From assembly GCF_000214135.1 (NCBI RefSeq), contig NZ_AFIE01000002.1:1-64000 (forward strand): 64,000 nt of DNA, read 5' to 3'. The notes beneath the pieces are model-generated. The model had not been told where the DNA came from, ran no database searches, and saw nothing but the letters and a program-made list of their open reading frames with translations. Numbering within the stretch: position 1 is the stretch's first letter; every line of letters begins with the position of its first letter. This document shows, piece by piece, positions 54,657 to 64,000 of the stretch. The stretch comes from Acinetobacter sp. P8-3-8 (GTDB taxonomy: Bacteria > Pseudomonadota > Gammaproteobacteria > Pseudomonadales > Moraxellaceae). The translations under genes were made by a program, and so were the position numbers.

Positions 54657-55385
54657 ATGTTAGATTCTAAAAAGCCACGCTATGAGCGTATTTTGCTCAA
54701 ACTTTCGGGTGAAGCGCTTGCGGGTAATAAAGACATGGGTATTGATGCTCAAGTCTTAGATCAAATGTCTTTATCTATTGCACACTTAGTTGGTTTGGGT
54801 GTGCAAGTGGGTATCGTAGTTGGTGGTGGTAATTTATATCGCGGCAGCCAACTTCAAAAAGATGGTTTGGTTGGGCGAGTAACTGGCGATCAAATGGGGA
54901 TGCTCGCAACGGTTATGAATGGTTTGGCATTGCGTGATGCATTGGTGCGTCGCAATATTAAAACTCGTTTAATGTCAGCGCTTCCAATTGGTGCTGTGGT
55001 TGAATCTTATTCAAGCCGTGATGCAATTCGTCATTTGACACAAGGTGAAGTGTGCGTATTTGTTGCAGGTACAGGTAACCCATTCTTTACTACAGATACA
55101 GCAGCGTGTTTACGTGGTATTGAAATTGAAGCGGATTTGATCTTAAAAGCAACCAAAGTAGATGGTGTTTATAATAAAGATCCTAGCAAATATGACGATG
55201 CTGTAAAATATGACTTCTTAAGCTTTGATGAAGTTTTAGATGAGAAGCTTGGTGTGATGGATTTAACAGCAATTTGCTTATGCCGTGACCACAATGTGCC
55301 ATTACAAGTATTTGATATGAACAAATCTGGCGCTTTGCTTTCTGTCGTAATGGGTGAAAAAGAAGGTACTCACGTTACAAATTAA
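54657..55385 (+). CDS. pyrH: UMP kinase
   Basis: PyrH phosphorylates UMP to UDP. The 242-residue amino-acid-kinase-fold protein has [21 protein letters not shown], the [16 protein letters not shown] helix, [13 protein letters not shown] and the ATP-site region [12 protein letters not shown]. The ATG at 54657 is seven bases after TGGAG; a GTG one codon earlier is also possible. About 65 bases separate it from rimO. It feeds pyrimidine nucleotides to the lipid carrier and UDP-sugar steps that follow. Confidence 0.96.
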   Translation: MLDSKKPRYERILLKLSGEALAGNKDMGIDAQVLDQMSLSIAHLVGLGVQVGIVVGGGNLYRGSQLQKDGLVGRVTGDQMGMLATVMNGLALRDALVRRNIKTRLMSALPIGAVVESYSSRDAIRHLTQGEVCVFVAGTGNPFFTTDTAACLRGIEIEADLILKATKVDGVYNKDPSKYDDAVKYDFLSFDEVLDEKLGVMDLTAICLCRDHNVPLQVFDMNKSGALLSVVMGEKEGTHVTN

Positions 55386-55464
55386 TGTACGTGACCCTGA
55401 AAGCTCTTTATACTACTGCAATTTTAAGTTATATACATTTAGATAAATAAGTAAGGAAGATCAT

Positions 55465-56019
55465 ATGATTAACGATCTTAAAAAAGATGCTGAAGACCGT
55501 ATGAACAAGTCACTCGACTCGTTGGAACATGGTTTTGCAAAGGTTCGTACAGGTCGTGCGCATCCATCCATCCTAAACGGTGTTATGGTTCCTTACTATG
55601 GCTCTGACGTACCATTAAACCAAGTGGCGAACGTAGGTGTAGAAGACTCACGTACTTTATTGGTACAGCCATTTGAACGTTCAATGGTGGGTGCAATTGA
55701 TAAAGCGATTCGTGAATCAGATTTGGGTTTAAACCCAGTCACTGCTGATGCGATTCGTGTACCAATGGCGGCATTAACTGAAGAAACACGTCGTGATATG
55801 CAAAAAGTTGCGCGTAACGAAGCAGAAAATGCAAAAGTTGCGATTCGTAACATTCGTCGTGATGTATTGGGTGACATCAAAGCATTGTTGAAAGAAAAAG
55901 AAATTTCTGAAGATGATGAGCGTCGTGCAGGTGATGAAATCCAAAAAATCACTGATAAATATGTTGCTGAAGTTGAAAAACGTCTTGCTGCGAAAGAAGC
56001 TGAATTGATGAAGGTCTAA
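55465..56019 (+). CDS. frr: Ribosome recycling factor
   Basis: RRF releases ribosomes from mRNA after termination with EF-G. The 184-residue protein is the two-domain helical family in full: an N-terminal helix ([20 protein letters not shown]), [15 protein letters not shown], the beta region [16 protein letters not shown] and long C-terminal helices ending [16 protein letters not shown] start at 55465 follows AAGGAAGAT. It lies 79 bases after pyrH and eight bases before uppS. Confidence 0.97.
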   Translation: MINDLKKDAEDRMNKSLDSLEHGFAKVRTGRAHPSILNGVMVPYYGSDVPLNQVANVGVEDSRTLLVQPFERSMVGAIDKAIRESDLGLNPVTADAIRVPMAALTEETRRDMQKVARNEAENAKVAIRNIRRDVLGDIKALLKEKEISEDDERRAGDEIQKITDKYVAEVEKRLAAKEAELMKV

Positions 56020-56027
56020 GATTTCTA

Positions 56028-56780
56028 ATGACCACATCAGAAGACAATCATCTTCCAAAACATGTTGCCATCATTATGGATGGCAACAATCGTTTTGCTA
56101 AAAAGAAACAACTACAAAAAGGTGATGGGCACCGTGAAGGTAAGAATGTCCTTGATCCGATTGTAGAGTATTGCCGAACTGTAGGTGTTCAAGCTTTAAC
56201 AGTCTTTGCTTTTTCAAGTGAAAATTGGAATAGACCTCAGTATGAGGTTGATTTGTTAATGAAATTGTTAGAAGAAACAATTAAAGAACAAATTCCACGT
56301 ATGGAAAAGTTTGAAATCGCTTTGCGGTTTATTGGGGATCGTAGTCGGCTTTCGCCAGCGCTTCAAGAATTAATGTTGCATGCTGAACAAAGGACTGCTA
56401 ATTTCAGTGACATGACTTTAACTATTGCTGTTAGTTATGGTGGTATGTGGGATATTGCAGATACTGCTCGTAAACTTGCACAACAAGTTAAAGATGAACA
56501 AATTGATGTGAATCAAATTGATACTGAATTATTTGCACGTCAAATCAGTTTGGGTGATTTGCCACCTGTAGATTTATTGATTCGTACAGCTGGAGATTAT
56601 CGATTATCTAATTTCTTGCTGTGGCAAGCGGCATATGCTGAACTGTATTTTACTCAGACTTTATGGCCTGAATTTACAGTGAAAGAATTAGAATATGCGT
56701 TCAATATTTTTTCTGGACGTGAAAGACGTTTTGGAAAAACCACTGAACAAATTCAACAAGCGTTTATAGAGAATTTATAA
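56028..56780 (+). CDS. uppS: Undecaprenyl diphosphate synthase
   Basis: UppS extends farnesyl diphosphate with eight isopentenyl units to the C55 carrier lipid of the cell wall. The 250-residue protein has the family blocks VAIIMDGNNRFAKKKQ, FAFSSENWNRP and RTAGDYRLSNFLLWQAAYAEL. Two of these differ from the common forms DGNGRWAK and RTGGExRLSN: the motif reads DGNNRF, and AGD replaces GGE. This may be genus-typical. The start is eight bases after frr; the stop codon overlaps the cdsA start by one base. Confidence 0.95.
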   Translation: MTTSEDNHLPKHVAIIMDGNNRFAKKKQLQKGDGHREGKNVLDPIVEYCRTVGVQALTVFAFSSENWNRPQYEVDLLMKLLEETIKEQIPRMEKFEIALRFIGDRSRLSPALQELMLHAEQRTANFSDMTLTIAVSYGGMWDIADTARKLAQQVKDEQIDVNQIDTELFARQISLGDLPPVDLLIRTAGDYRLSNFLLWQAAYAELYFTQTLWPEFTVKELEYAFNIFSGRERRFGKTTEQIQQAFIENL

Positions 56781-57604
56781 TGTTAGAGCGGATTATAACC
56801 GCATTGGTACTGGTTGCTGTTGTACTTAGTTGTATGTTTGCAACACATTCACAATATCCAATGTTAGTGTTAATGATTATCGCAGCTGGGGCAGCAGGCT
56901 ATGAGTGGTCTAAACTCATGCCAAAAGAATCTGACCATGTGAATAAGATTAAAGCAGCTGGTTTTGGTGTCTTAACCGCATTATTTTCTAGCTTAGCATT
57001 GTATTTTAATGATTTGGCACTCATCCTTTGGAGTGCTTCAATTCTGACTTGGTTATGCAGTCTCTATTGGGTGAAAAATTATCCTGAATATGATGGTTGG
57101 TATAATGTCACTTTAAATGTTGTGGGCTTGGTTTTAATAAGTGCAGCTGTGACTGCAATTTTTGAAGTTTGGAAAAGCTCACCTTGGTGGTTGATGTATC
57201 TCTTCCTTTTAGTTTGGGGAGTAGATAGTGGTGCTTATTTCGTTGGACGAAAATTTGGTAAACATAAACTAGCACCTGCTGTTAGCCCAAATAAATCAAT
57301 TGAAGGTTTAGTTGGCGGAATCATTACAGTTGCAATTGTTATTATTATTGTGCAATCCGTTTATCTACATTTAACCCTTTCGCAACATATTCTTTTTCTT
57401 GTACTGTCTATCGTAACTGTATTTAGTTCTGTGCTTGGCGATTTATTTGAATCAATGATTAAACGCCGTGCTGGTATTAAAGACTCGGGTCGTATTCTAC
57501 CTGGACATGGTGGAGTGCTTGACCGTATTGACTCATTACTTGCTGCAGCTCCAATTTTTGCAGCGGGAATGTATGTTTTAAAACTTATTGGTGTAGATTT
57601 ATAG
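56780..57604 (+). CDS. cdsA: Phosphatidate cytidylyltransferase
   Basis: CdsA makes CDP-diacylglycerol, the precursor of all phospholipids. The 274-residue membrane protein has about eight helices and the CdsA signature near its C-terminus: SVLGDLFESMIKRRAGIKDSG, LPGHGGVLDRIDSLL. The earlier block VWGVDSGAYFVGRKFGKHKLAPAVSPNKS is also typical. It overlaps uppS by one base and abuts dxr with no gap. Confidence 0.95.
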   Translation: MLERIITALVLVAVVLSCMFATHSQYPMLVLMIIAAGAAGYEWSKLMPKESDHVNKIKAAGFGVLTALFSSLALYFNDLALILWSASILTWLCSLYWVKNYPEYDGWYNVTLNVVGLVLISAAVTAIFEVWKSSPWWLMYLFLLVWGVDSGAYFVGRKFGKHKLAPAVSPNKSIEGLVGGIITVAIVIIIVQSVYLHLTLSQHILFLVLSIVTVFSSVLGDLFESMIKRRAGIKDSGRILPGHGGVLDRIDSLLAAAPIFAAGMYVLKLIGVDL

Positions 57605-58801
57605 ATGTCACAATCTGTTTGTATATTGGGTGTTACAGGTTCAATCGGGCGCAGTACTTTAAAAGTTTTAGAACAGCATCCTGAACAATATTCAGTTTTT
57701 GCAATTACTGGGCATAGTCGAATTCAAGAACTGAGTGAAATATGCAAACAGTATCATCCAAAATGCGTTGTTGTACCTTCGGATAAAGTGGGTGAGTTAC
57801 AGCAACTTTTAAAAGCTCAAAATATTTTAGATATAGAAATTTTGACTGATGAAGCGGGTCTGATCGCTGTTTCAGAACATCCTGAAGTGGATGTTGTGAT
57901 GGCTGCAATTGTTGGTGCGGCAGGTTTATTGCCAACTTTAGCAGCAGTAAAAGCAGGGAAACGAGTTTTGCTTGCCAATAAAGAAGCTTTGGTGATGTCT
58001 GGTGATATCATGCTTCAAGCAGCAAAAGATCATCAAGCTTTGTTACTGCCTGTTGATTCTGAACATAATGCAATTTTCCAATGCCTTCCTCAAAACTATT
58101 TACAATCAGAAGGTAATGGTCAACCGAAGCAGGGTGTTAAACAAGTTTTGTTAACAGCGTCTGGTGGGCCATTTTTAAACTTTAGCTTAGAACAATTAAA
58201 AACAGTAACTCCTGCACAGGCATGTAAGCATCCAAACTGGTCAATGGGACAGAAAATTTCAGTAGATTCAGCTACATTGATGAATAAAGGCTTGGAGTTA
58301 ATCGAAGCGTGTCATTTATTTTCAATTCAAGAACAATTTGTTACAGTTGTTGTTCATCCACAAAGTATCATTCATTCAATGGTTCAATATGTGGATGGTT
58401 CAACTTTGGCTCAAATGGGTAATCCTGATATGTGTACACCAATTGCACATGCACTTGCGTGGCCTGAGCGAATTGAAACACATGTTCCTCCTTTAGATTT
58501 ATTTGTACATTCACAACTCGATTTCCAAGCACCAGATGTGGCTCGTTTTCCTGCTTTAAAACTCGCACGTCATGCAATGCAAGCGGGCGGTTTAGCACCA
58601 TCTATTTTGAATGCGGCGAATGAAGTTGCTGTGGCATCTTTCTTGCAACAACAGATTTCGTTTGTTGAAATTCCTCAGGTGGTTGAACATACGCTTAATC
58701 ACGTTCAAAATGGTTCAGCAGATTCGATTGAAACGATTTTGCACATTGATCAACTTGCTCGCCAAGTTGCATCTAAACGTATCACGCAATTGGAAAGCTG
58801 A
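57605..58801 (+). CDS. dxr: 1-deoxy-D-xylulose 5-phosphate reductoisomerase
   Basis: Dxr (IspC) converts DXP to methylerythritol phosphate with NADPH. The 398-residue protein has the NADPH loop ILGVTGSIGRSTLKVLEQHP, VLLANKEALVMSGD, the metal-binding LLPVDSEHNAIFQCL and the conserved HPNWSMGQKISVDSATLMNKGLE split around residue 218-238. It starts at once after the cdsA stop. It belongs to the same pathway as ispF at the other end of the window. Confidence 0.96.
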   Translation: MSQSVCILGVTGSIGRSTLKVLEQHPEQYSVFAITGHSRIQELSEICKQYHPKCVVVPSDKVGELQQLLKAQNILDIEILTDEAGLIAVSEHPEVDVVMAAIVGAAGLLPTLAAVKAGKRVLLANKEALVMSGDIMLQAAKDHQALLLPVDSEHNAIFQCLPQNYLQSEGNGQPKQGVKQVLLTASGGPFLNFSLEQLKTVTPAQACKHPNWSMGQKISVDSATLMNKGLELIEACHLFSIQEQFVTVVVHPQSIIHSMVQYVDGSTLAQMGNPDMCTPIAHALAWPERIETHVPPLDLFVHSQLDFQAPDVARFPALKLARHAMQAGGLAPSILNAANEVAVASFLQQQISFVEIPQVVEHTLNHVQNGSADSIETILHIDQLARQVASKRITQLES

Positions 58802-58803
58802 TC

Positions 58804-60159
58804 ATGAGTGTTTTATTTATCATCGTTGCTGCCATATTCTTACTCGGTCCGTTGATTGCAATTCATGAGTTTGGGCATTATTGGGTTGCACGCAAACTTG
58901 GTGTCAAAGTTCTGGTTTATTCAATTGGTTTTGGGCCAACTTTGCTTAAATGGACTTCAAAGAAGTCAGGTATCCAATATCAACTTTCAGCATTACCGCT
59001 TGGTGGTTATGTGAAAATGTTGGATGAGCGTGAGGGTAATGTAAGCGCTGAAGATGTGCCTTATGCATTTAATCGCCAGCCACCATGGAAACGTATTGCC
59101 ATTGTTGCTGCTGGTCCTTTGATTAATTTGATTTTTGCAGTTTTTCTATTTTGGATTTTATTTTTACCTGCGCAAGAGCAACTCAACACTCGTGTCGGGG
59201 CAGTATTACCCAATACACCTGCTGCGGCAGCACAAATGCACGTGGGTGATAAAATTGTTGCAATTGATGGTACACAAGCAAGCACATGGGAAAAGCTCAA
59301 TTATGCAATTGTAGACCGTGTGGGTGAAACTGGACATATTGATGTTCAAGCTGAGCGCAATGGTCAATTAAAAACATTTGAATTGCCAATACAAAGTTTC
59401 TTAAAAGATCAAAGTCAGTCTCCGTTTGATGTACTTGGATTTACACCTTATCGTCCGCACATTCCTGCAACTGTTTATAAGTTAACGAGTGATGGTGCGG
59501 CAATTCGTCAAGGTATGAAAGAAGGTGATCAAATCATTTCAATCAATCAAGTCAAAATGAAAGATTGGTTTGATGTGGTGGATGTGGTACAAAAATCACC
59601 TGAAAAGTTACTCAATGTAGATGTGCAACGTAACGGTCAAATTGTACATTTGCAAGTCATGCCGCAAGGTAAGCGGGATAATATGGGAAATGTCACTGGT
59701 ATGTTAGGCGTGCAAGCGCAGACTGACAAACTGAGCATTCCTGCTGAATATAAACAAACGATTCAATATAATCCTGTTGAAGCATTTGGTGTTGCTGTTG
59801 AAAAGACAGGTCAGCTTTCAGCAATGATCTTGAATTCGATGGTGAAAATGGTCCGTGGCTTAATTGGCTTAGACAACTTGTCGGGTCCAATTACGATTGC
59901 TAAGGTTGCTGGTCAAAGTGCAGAAATGGGCTGGCAATCATTTATCTCATTCATGGCACTGATGAGTGTGAGTTTAGGGATTTTAAATTTATTGCCAATA
60001 CCAATGTTAGATGGTGGTCACTTGGTTTATTACATAATTGAAGCAATTCGTGGTAAACCTGTTTCTGAACAAATACAATTGGTTGGCTTAAAAATTGGTA
60101 TGGTACTGCTTGGTAGCATGATGCTCCTTGCAATATTTAATGATTTTATGCGTTTATAA
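58804..60159 (+). CDS. rseP: Site-2 protease RseP
   Basis: RseP is an inner-membrane zinc protease that cleaves anti-sigma factors and signal-peptide remnants. The 451-residue protein has HEFGHYWVARKLGVKV (HExxH zinc site at about residue 21) in the first helix. Two PDZ-like domains follow (about 115-280), and the third zinc ligand is in NLLPIPMLDGGHLVYY near residue 400. Length equals the E. coli protein (450). It is two bases after dxr. Confidence 0.95.
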   Translation: MSVLFIIVAAIFLLGPLIAIHEFGHYWVARKLGVKVLVYSIGFGPTLLKWTSKKSGIQYQLSALPLGGYVKMLDEREGNVSAEDVPYAFNRQPPWKRIAIVAAGPLINLIFAVFLFWILFLPAQEQLNTRVGAVLPNTPAAAAQMHVGDKIVAIDGTQASTWEKLNYAIVDRVGETGHIDVQAERNGQLKTFELPIQSFLKDQSQSPFDVLGFTPYRPHIPATVYKLTSDGAAIRQGMKEGDQIISINQVKMKDWFDVVDVVQKSPEKLLNVDVQRNGQIVHLQVMPQGKRDNMGNVTGMLGVQAQTDKLSIPAEYKQTIQYNPVEAFGVAVEKTGQLSAMILNSMVKMVRGLIGLDNLSGPITIAKVAGQSAEMGWQSFISFMALMSVSLGILNLLPIPMLDGGHLVYYIIEAIRGKPVSEQIQLVGLKIGMVLLGSMMLLAIFNDFMRL

Positions 60160-60195
60160 CGTAATAGTGGATTAACTTACTGGAAAATAATAGGC

Positions 60196-62718
60196 ATGCA
60201 GCAATCACATTTATTTATGCCATTGGCACTGGTTAGTGCTATGGCGGCTGTACAACAAGTACAAGCTGCAGATGAGTTTATTGCACGAGATATCCGTGTA
60301 GATGGCTTGGTACGTTTAACACAACCTAGTGTTCTAGCACTTTTACCCATAACCAGTGGTGAACGTGTCAATGATCCTGCGATTGCTGATTCAATCCGTG
60401 CTTTATATGCTTCAAATTTATTTGATGATATTCAAGCGTCAAATCAAGACAATGTCTTAGTTTTTAAAGTTGTTGAACGTCCAGTTATTTCTAAAATTAA
60501 CTTTAAAGGCAATAAGCTGATTCCAAAAGAAGCGTTGGAAGAAGGTTTAAAGAAGATGGGCTTAGCTGAAGGCGAAGTTCTGAAAAAATCTGCGTTACAA
60601 ACTTTAGAAACTGAGTTAGAGCAACAATATGCTCAACAAGGTCGCTATGATGCTGATATTAGTGTTGAGCAAGTTGCACGACCAAATAACCGTGTCGACC
60701 TAGATATTCAATTTAATGAAGGCAAACCCGCTAAAGTTTTTGATATTAATGTCATTGGTAATACCGTTTTTAGTGATGATGATATTAAACAAGCATTTGC
60801 TGTCAAAGAAAGTGGTTGGATGTCTATTATTTCTCGTAATGACCGCTATGCCCGTGAAAAAATGGCAGCAAGTTTAGAGTCCTTACGTGCTTTGTATTTG
60901 AACAAAGGTTATATCAATTTTGATGTGAACAGCTCGAACTTAAATATCAGTGAAGATAAAAAACATATCTTTATTGAGGTTTCTGTCAAAGAAGGCGAGC
61001 AATTTAAATTTGGTGAATCTAAGTTCCTAGGTGATGCACTTTATAAACCTGATGAACTCAAAGCACTGCAAATATATAAAGATGGTACAACGTATTCGCA
61101 AGAAAAAGTGAATGCAGTTAAACAACTGTTAATGCGTAAGTATGGTAATGCAGGTTATTACTACACAGAAGTGAATGTGGTTCCTGAAATTAACAATGAA
61201 ACGAAAACAGTTGATTTAAATTATTATATTAATCCAGGTCAGCAAGTCACGGTTCGTCGTATTAACTTTACTGGAAATACAAAAACCGCAGATGAAGTAT
61301 TACGTCGTGAACTGCGCCAAATGGAAGGTGCGTTGGCAAGTAATGAAAAAATTGACTTGTCAAAAGTGCGTTTAGAACGTACAGGTTTCTTTAGTAAAGT
61401 TGACGTTAAACCTGTTCGTGTGCCAAATGCACCTGACCAAATGGATTTAAATGTTGAAGTTGAAGAACAACATTCAGGTACAAGTACCTTGGCAGTGGGT
61501 TATTCGCAGAATGGTGGTATTACCTTCCAAGCGGGTTTAAGTCAAACCAACTTCTTGGGTACAGGTAACCGTGTTGCTATTGATTTGTCACGTTCTGAAA
61601 CGCAAGATTATTATAACTTAAGTGTGACTGATCCATACTTCACCATTGATGGTGTGAGTCGTGGTTATAACTTGTACTATCGTAAAACCAAGTTAAATGA
61701 TGACTATAACGTCAATAACTATGTAACAGACAGTATTGGTGGTGGTTTGACTTTTGGTTATCCGATTGATGAAAACCAAAATATTAGTGCGGGTCTAAAT
61801 ATTGACGAAACTAAAGTCACCACAGGTGCTTATGTTTCGACTTATGTACGTGATTATTTGTTAAAGCACGGTGGTAAGCAAACTCATACATCTACCTACT
61901 GTACTGAAGAATTAGAACCAATTAAAGATGTTAATGGGAATATTACTGGCTACAAAGACTGTCCGCCAGATAAATTAGTTCCATATGGTGATGAGTTTGA
62001 AGGTAAGTTCTTAACCTATAACTTGAATTTAGGTTGGTCATACAATACTTTAAACCGTCCAATTTTTCCAACCAATGGTACTTCGCATCGTGTCAATGCA
62101 GAAATTGCATTGCCTGGCAGTGATGTTGAATACCAGAAGGTAACTTATGATGCGCAAACCTATTTCCCATTAGGTCATGACTTTGTGTTAAGAGGTTATG
62201 GTAAATTGGGTTATGGTAATGATCTACCATTCTATAAAAACTTCTATGCCGGTGGTTTTGGATCTGTTCGTGGTTATGACAACAGTACATTAGGGCCACA
62301 GTACCCAGGTGTAACGTATAACGAAAGAAAAACCAAAGATTATGATCCAGAAGAAGTGGGTGGTAATGCTTTGATTCAATTCGGTACAGAGTTGGCATTG
62401 CCGGTTCCATTTAAAGGGGATTGGGCACGTCAAATTCGTCCAGTATTATTTGCAGAAGGTGCACAAGTATTTGATACCGATTGTAATACTGCTAAAGGTC
62501 CACTTTATTTAAATGGTTCGACTACATCTGTTGATGCAAAACAATATTGTAAAGATAACTACGATTTTGATATGAGCAATATGCGTTACAGTGTGGGTGT
62601 TGGCTTTACATGGATTACCATGATTGGTCCACTTTCATTGAGTTATGCATTCCCATTGAATGATAAACCAGGTGATGAAACCAAAGAAATTCAATTTGAG
62701 ATCGGTCGTACTTTCTAA
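60196..62718 (+). CDS. bamA: Outer-membrane protein assembly factor BamA
   Basis: BamA folds beta-barrel proteins into the outer membrane. The 840-residue protein has a signal peptide (cut after VQA, about residue 24), five POTRA domains (about 25-425, starting FIARDIRVDGLVRLTQPSV) and the barrel with the lid-loop block YAGGFGSVRGYDNSTLGPQ. The C-terminal strand is EIQFEIGRTF. Two Cys pairs lie in extracellular loops (YCTEELEP with DCPPDK; DCNTAKG with YCKDNYD), so surface disulfides are likely. It is 36 bases after rseP and followed by skp. Confidence 0.97.
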   Translation: MQQSHLFMPLALVSAMAAVQQVQAADEFIARDIRVDGLVRLTQPSVLALLPITSGERVNDPAIADSIRALYASNLFDDIQASNQDNVLVFKVVERPVISKINFKGNKLIPKEALEEGLKKMGLAEGEVLKKSALQTLETELEQQYAQQGRYDADISVEQVARPNNRVDLDIQFNEGKPAKVFDINVIGNTVFSDDDIKQAFAVKESGWMSIISRNDRYAREKMAASLESLRALYLNKGYINFDVNSSNLNISEDKKHIFIEVSVKEGEQFKFGESKFLGDALYKPDELKALQIYKDGTTYSQEKVNAVKQLLMRKYGNAGYYYTEVNVVPEINNETKTVDLNYYINPGQQVTVRRINFTGNTKTADEVLRRELRQMEGALASNEKIDLSKVRLERTGFFSKVDVKPVRVPNAPDQMDLNVEVEEQHSGTSTLAVGYSQNGGITFQAGLSQTNFLGTGNRVAIDLSRSETQDYYNLSVTDPYFTIDGVSRGYNLYYRKTKLNDDYNVNNYVTDSIGGGLTFGYPIDENQNISAGLNIDETKVTTGAYVSTYVRDYLLKHGGKQTHTSTYCTEELEPIKDVNGNITGYKDCPPDKLVPYGDEFEGKFLTYNLNLGWSYNTLNRPIFPTNGTSHRVNAEIALPGSDVEYQKVTYDAQTYFPLGHDFVLRGYGKLGYGNDLPFYKNFYAGGFGSVRGYDNSTLGPQYPGVTYNERKTKDYDPEEVGGNALIQFGTELALPVPFKGDWARQIRPVLFAEGAQVFDTDCNTAKGPLYLNGSTTSVDAKQYCKDNYDFDMSNMRYSVGVGFTWITMIGPLSLSYAFPLNDKPGDETKEIQFEIGRTF

Positions 62719-62764
62719 GTACGATTCATCTTGGATTTAATGACAGCATAATTAAGGAACAAAT

Positions 62765-63250
62765 ATGAAAACAATGAAGATGGTTGTATTAGGCCTAGGT
62801 CTAGGCATTGCTGGATTAACTCAAGCAGCAGGTTTTGGTGTGGTTGATTTAGAAAAAGTTGTAGAAAGTAGTACGTATTTAAAACAACAAAATGCGAGCT
62901 TAGAACAATCTGTTAAACCACAGACTTCAAAGCTTGAACAAATCACCAAAGACATTGAAGCTTTAAAACAGAAAGCACAAGCTCAAGGTGCAAATGTTCA
63001 GCAAATCAATGCACAATATCAAGCCAAAGTGAATGAATTTCAAACCATTCAACAAGGTGTGCAAGCAAAAGTTCAAAGTACAATTCAAAGTACCAATGCA
63101 ACTTTTGAGACGCGTGTAAAGCAAGCTGCTGAACAATTACGCCAAGAAAGCGGTTTAGATTATATTTTGAATAAAAATTCAGCACTTGCTTATGACGCAA
63201 AGAACGATATAACTGCTAAAATGATCCAAAAGGTCAATGCAATTAAATAA
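62765..63250 (+). CDS. skp: Periplasmic chaperone Skp (OmpH)
   Basis: Skp carries unfolded outer-membrane proteins across the periplasm. The 161-residue protein has a signal peptide (cut after TQA, about residue 21), a core strand FGVVDLEKVVE and two long helical arms forming a coiled coil (Gln-rich, about residues 45-125). The final part is LDYILNKNSALAYDAKNDIT, the C-terminal core of the family. A ribosome site AAGGAA precedes the ATG. It lies between bamA and lpxD, as in E. coli. Confidence 0.94.
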   Translation: MKTMKMVVLGLGLGIAGLTQAAGFGVVDLEKVVESSTYLKQQNASLEQSVKPQTSKLEQITKDIEALKQKAQAQGANVQQINAQYQAKVNEFQTIQQGVQAKVQSTIQSTNATFETRVKQAAEQLRQESGLDYILNKNSALAYDAKNDITAKMIQKVNAIK

Positions 63251-63253
63251 TCA

Positions 63254-64000
63254 ATGAGATCCAATTATTTCCATCTCGATGAATTAGCTCAACTTGTTCA
63301 AGGCGAGCTAATTGGTCAACCTGATTTAGCCCTCAATGGACTTGCAAGTCTAGAACAAGCGCAGGCAAATCAAATCGCCTTTGTAAATGGTGATAAGCAT
63401 TTGAATGCCGCACAAAATTCTAAAGCAGGTGCTTTGATTGTGACAGCTGAAATGCAAAAGCAGTTGAGTCATCATCAAAACTTCATTGTTGTGGCAAACC
63501 CTTATCTTGCATTTGCAATCTTGACGCATAAGTTTGAAATTAAAATCACCCAACGTGGAATTGAACGGACTGCTCAAATTTCACCTTCTGCCATCATCGC
63601 AGATGATGCCTATATTGGGCATTATGTTGTGATTGGTGAGGACTGTGTGGTGGGTGCAAATAGCATTATCCAATCTCATGTTAAAATTGACGATGGTGTG
63701 GAAATTGGTAAAGATTGCTTTATTGATTCTCATGTGACACTGACGGGTTTTGCAAAGATCGGTGATCGAGTACGTATTCATGCCAATACAGTGATCGGCG
63801 GGGAAGGTTTTGGATTTGCGCCTTATCAAGGTAAGTGGAATCGAATCGCTCAATTGGGTTCGGTACGTATCGGAAATGATGCGCGTATCGGTTCAAACTG
63901 TAGTGTTGATCGTGGTGCATTGGATGATACAATTATTTCAAACGGTGTCATTATTGATAACCTTGTGCAAATCGCTCACAACGTACACATTGGTGAAAAT
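63254..64000 (+). CDS. lpxD: UDP-3-O-acylglucosamine N-acyltransferase, 5' part
   Basis: LpxD adds the second acyl chain to the lipid A precursor. The frame runs from the ATG at 63254, three bases after the skp stop, to the window edge with no stop (249 codons seen, against about 350 expected), so the 3' part is outside. The N-terminal domain starts [19 protein letters not shown] and has an AFVNGDK block. From about residue 110 come hexapeptide repeats of a left-handed beta helix ([18 protein letters not shown] and [20 protein letters not shown]). The [12 protein letters not shown] stretch is diagnostic. Confidence 0.95.
   Translation, partial: MRSNYFHLDELAQLVQGELIGQPDLALNGLASLEQAQANQIAFVNGDKHLNAAQNSKAGALIVTAEMQKQLSHHQNFIVVANPYLAFAILTHKFEIKITQRGIERTAQISPSAIIADDAYIGHYVVIGEDCVVGANSIIQSHVKIDDGVEIGKDCFIDSHVTLTGFAKIGDRVRIHANTVIGGEGFGFAPYQGKWNRIAQLGSVRIGNDARIGSNCSVDRGALDDTIISNGVIIDNLVQIAHNVHIGEN

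Overview
The window is AT-rich chromosomal DNA of a gammaproteobacterium, most likely an Acinetobacter species. The main evidence is gene content and gene style: a UmuD-type repressor/protease with umuC and an Acinetobacter-like SOS palindrome, DUF2797, YidB, FxsA and AarF homologues, very long TamA and TamB proteins, and short CT/AG-rich intergenic palindromes. I see no rRNA, tRNA, CRISPR array, insertion sequence, integrase or prophage. This looks like core chromosome, not an island.

Layout. Positions 1-4600 hold a small membrane peptide, a periplasmic LprI-like protein, ispF, a phosphatase-like protein, a DAHP synthase and a TauE/SafE exporter. Positions 4740-9133 hold a leftward Fur-type iron operon: a TonB-dependent siderophore receptor, two small membrane proteins and a PepSY membrane protein. 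Positions 9336-14100 hold lpxB, a GNAT enzyme, a divergent DUF2797 / small-protein pair, a Gly/Gln-rich YidB protein and a structured non-coding element. Positions 14482-21440 hold tkt, OsmC, YceI, an SH3 protein, a second GNAT enzyme and umuDC under an SOS-like operator. Positions 21749-28076 hold a PlsC-like acyltransferase, yebC, an Lrp regulator, a MoeB/ThiF E1-like enzyme, an AarF/UbiB kinase, folB, a divergent FolK-like gene and a lipoprotein. Positions 28191-37678 hold coq7 and an LplT-like transporter (leftward), and the tamA-tamB outer-membrane assembly pair (rightward).

Positions 37809-50300 hold an acyl-CoA ligase, bioB with a near-consensus Fur box, queG, nnr, ruvC, fxsA, a LysE exporter, a zinc-ribbon membrane protein, metK and several small unknown genes. 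Positions 50306-52886 hold ntrBC. Positions 53249-64000 hold the conserved envelope/translation cluster rimO, pyrH, frr, uppS, cdsA, dxr, rseP, bamA, skp and lpxD, the last cut by the window edge.

How the genes connect: ispF and dxr feed isoprenoids to uppS (lipid carrier) and to ubiquinone (coq7, perhaps aarF). lpxD and lpxB are two lipid A steps. bamA, skp, tamA and tamB build the outer membrane, and rseP is the envelope-stress protease. The receptor operon and bioB may share iron control through Fur. The window is mostly ordinary. The points that stand out are the Fur box at bioB, the degenerate FolK-like paralogue, the acidic extension and insertion in TamA, the CX4R phosphatase-like loop, the structured element at 13330-13640, a palindrome enclosing a TATAAT box at 48134-48169, and a 34-residue CxxC mini-protein at 39814.
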